A DNA stretch of 64,000 bases, from assembly GCA_029243025.1 (NCBI GenBank), contig JAQWSU010000018.1, positions 213,558-277,557 on the forward strand, in the 5' to 3' direction. The translations under genes and the position numbers were made by a program. The notes under the pieces are model-generated. The model saw nothing but the letters and a program-made list of their open reading frames with translations, was not told the origin of the DNA and ran no database searches. Below, piece by piece: positions 63,972 through 64,000 of the stretch (positions are counted from its first letter, which is position 1; every line of letters starts with the position of its first letter). Origin of the DNA: Pirellulaceae bacterium. Lineage in GTDB: Bacteria > Planctomycetota > Planctomycetia > Pirellulales > Pirellulaceae.

Positions 63972-64000
63972 ACGGATGCAAAACCATGAAACGCGCTTCC

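Overview
The window looks like a chromosomal segment of a planctomycete, most likely of the Pirellulales. The evidence is the protein families: paired DUF1549/DUF1553 and DUF1501 proteins, a very long 'PVC-type' haem-binding propeller/HEAT protein, a secreted FG-GAP/dockerin protein with an N-terminal FEQLEDRRVLA (LEPR-XLL-like) anchor, several Tat (RR) signal sequences, and a Ser/Thr kinase of bacterial receptor type. Many starts are GTG or TTG behind clear Shine-Dalgarno sites, so several start sites were chosen from the ribosome binding site rather than from the longest reading frame. No rRNA, tRNA, CRISPR array, insertion sequence, phage module or replication origin was found.

Layout. 1-6.8 kb (minus strand): a truncated NhaP-type antiporter, a lipoprotein MsrB, a Tat-exported NHL protein, a sugar-phosphate isomerase-like protein and a sodium:solute symporter with an extra soluble insertion. 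7.3-12.7 kb: a secreted protein of unknown function, an unknown VOC-like protein, and a coupled saccharopine/lysine dehydrogenase plus ALDH7-type semialdehyde dehydrogenase that together look like lysine catabolism. 12.7-25.7 kb: mainly housekeeping genes (pepF, fabH, an NRDE protein, pyrE, an L,D-transpeptidase, ilvE, lolD and lolC/E, lysS). 25.8-36.6 kb: an amidohydrolase, a Cache-domain receptor kinase, a sialidase-like protein, a metzincin-type protease, a ClC protein and a uridine kinase. 36.9-54.1 kb (all minus strand): the FG-GAP/dockerin protein, an RND exporter, a redoxin/cytochrome/copper-monooxygenase/EF-hand fusion, DUF1501, PSD1, the PVC-type haem protein and an SGNH hydrolase, a typical planctomycete secreted catabolic block.

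The most interesting part is 54.3-62.8 kb. A four-part minus-strand cluster reads VOC protein, DUF1611 protein (DgcN family), dipeptide epimerase/N-acyl-Glu racemase (DgcA family), and then one exported 1045-residue protein that joins a class A beta-lactamase-like domain, a peptidoglycan-binding domain, a D-Ala-D-Ala carboxypeptidase (S11) domain and an M19 membrane dipeptidase domain. A gamma-glutamyltranspeptidase gene converges on it with a 9-base gap. Together these suggest a system that trims peptidoglycan peptides outside the cytoplasm, splits the released dipeptides and feeds D-Glu/D-Ala-type products into the cell. That pathway is inferred from domain content and gene order; nothing here proves activity.

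The window ends with four tandem 15-base repeats. Functional calls rest on motifs read by eye; no database search was run.
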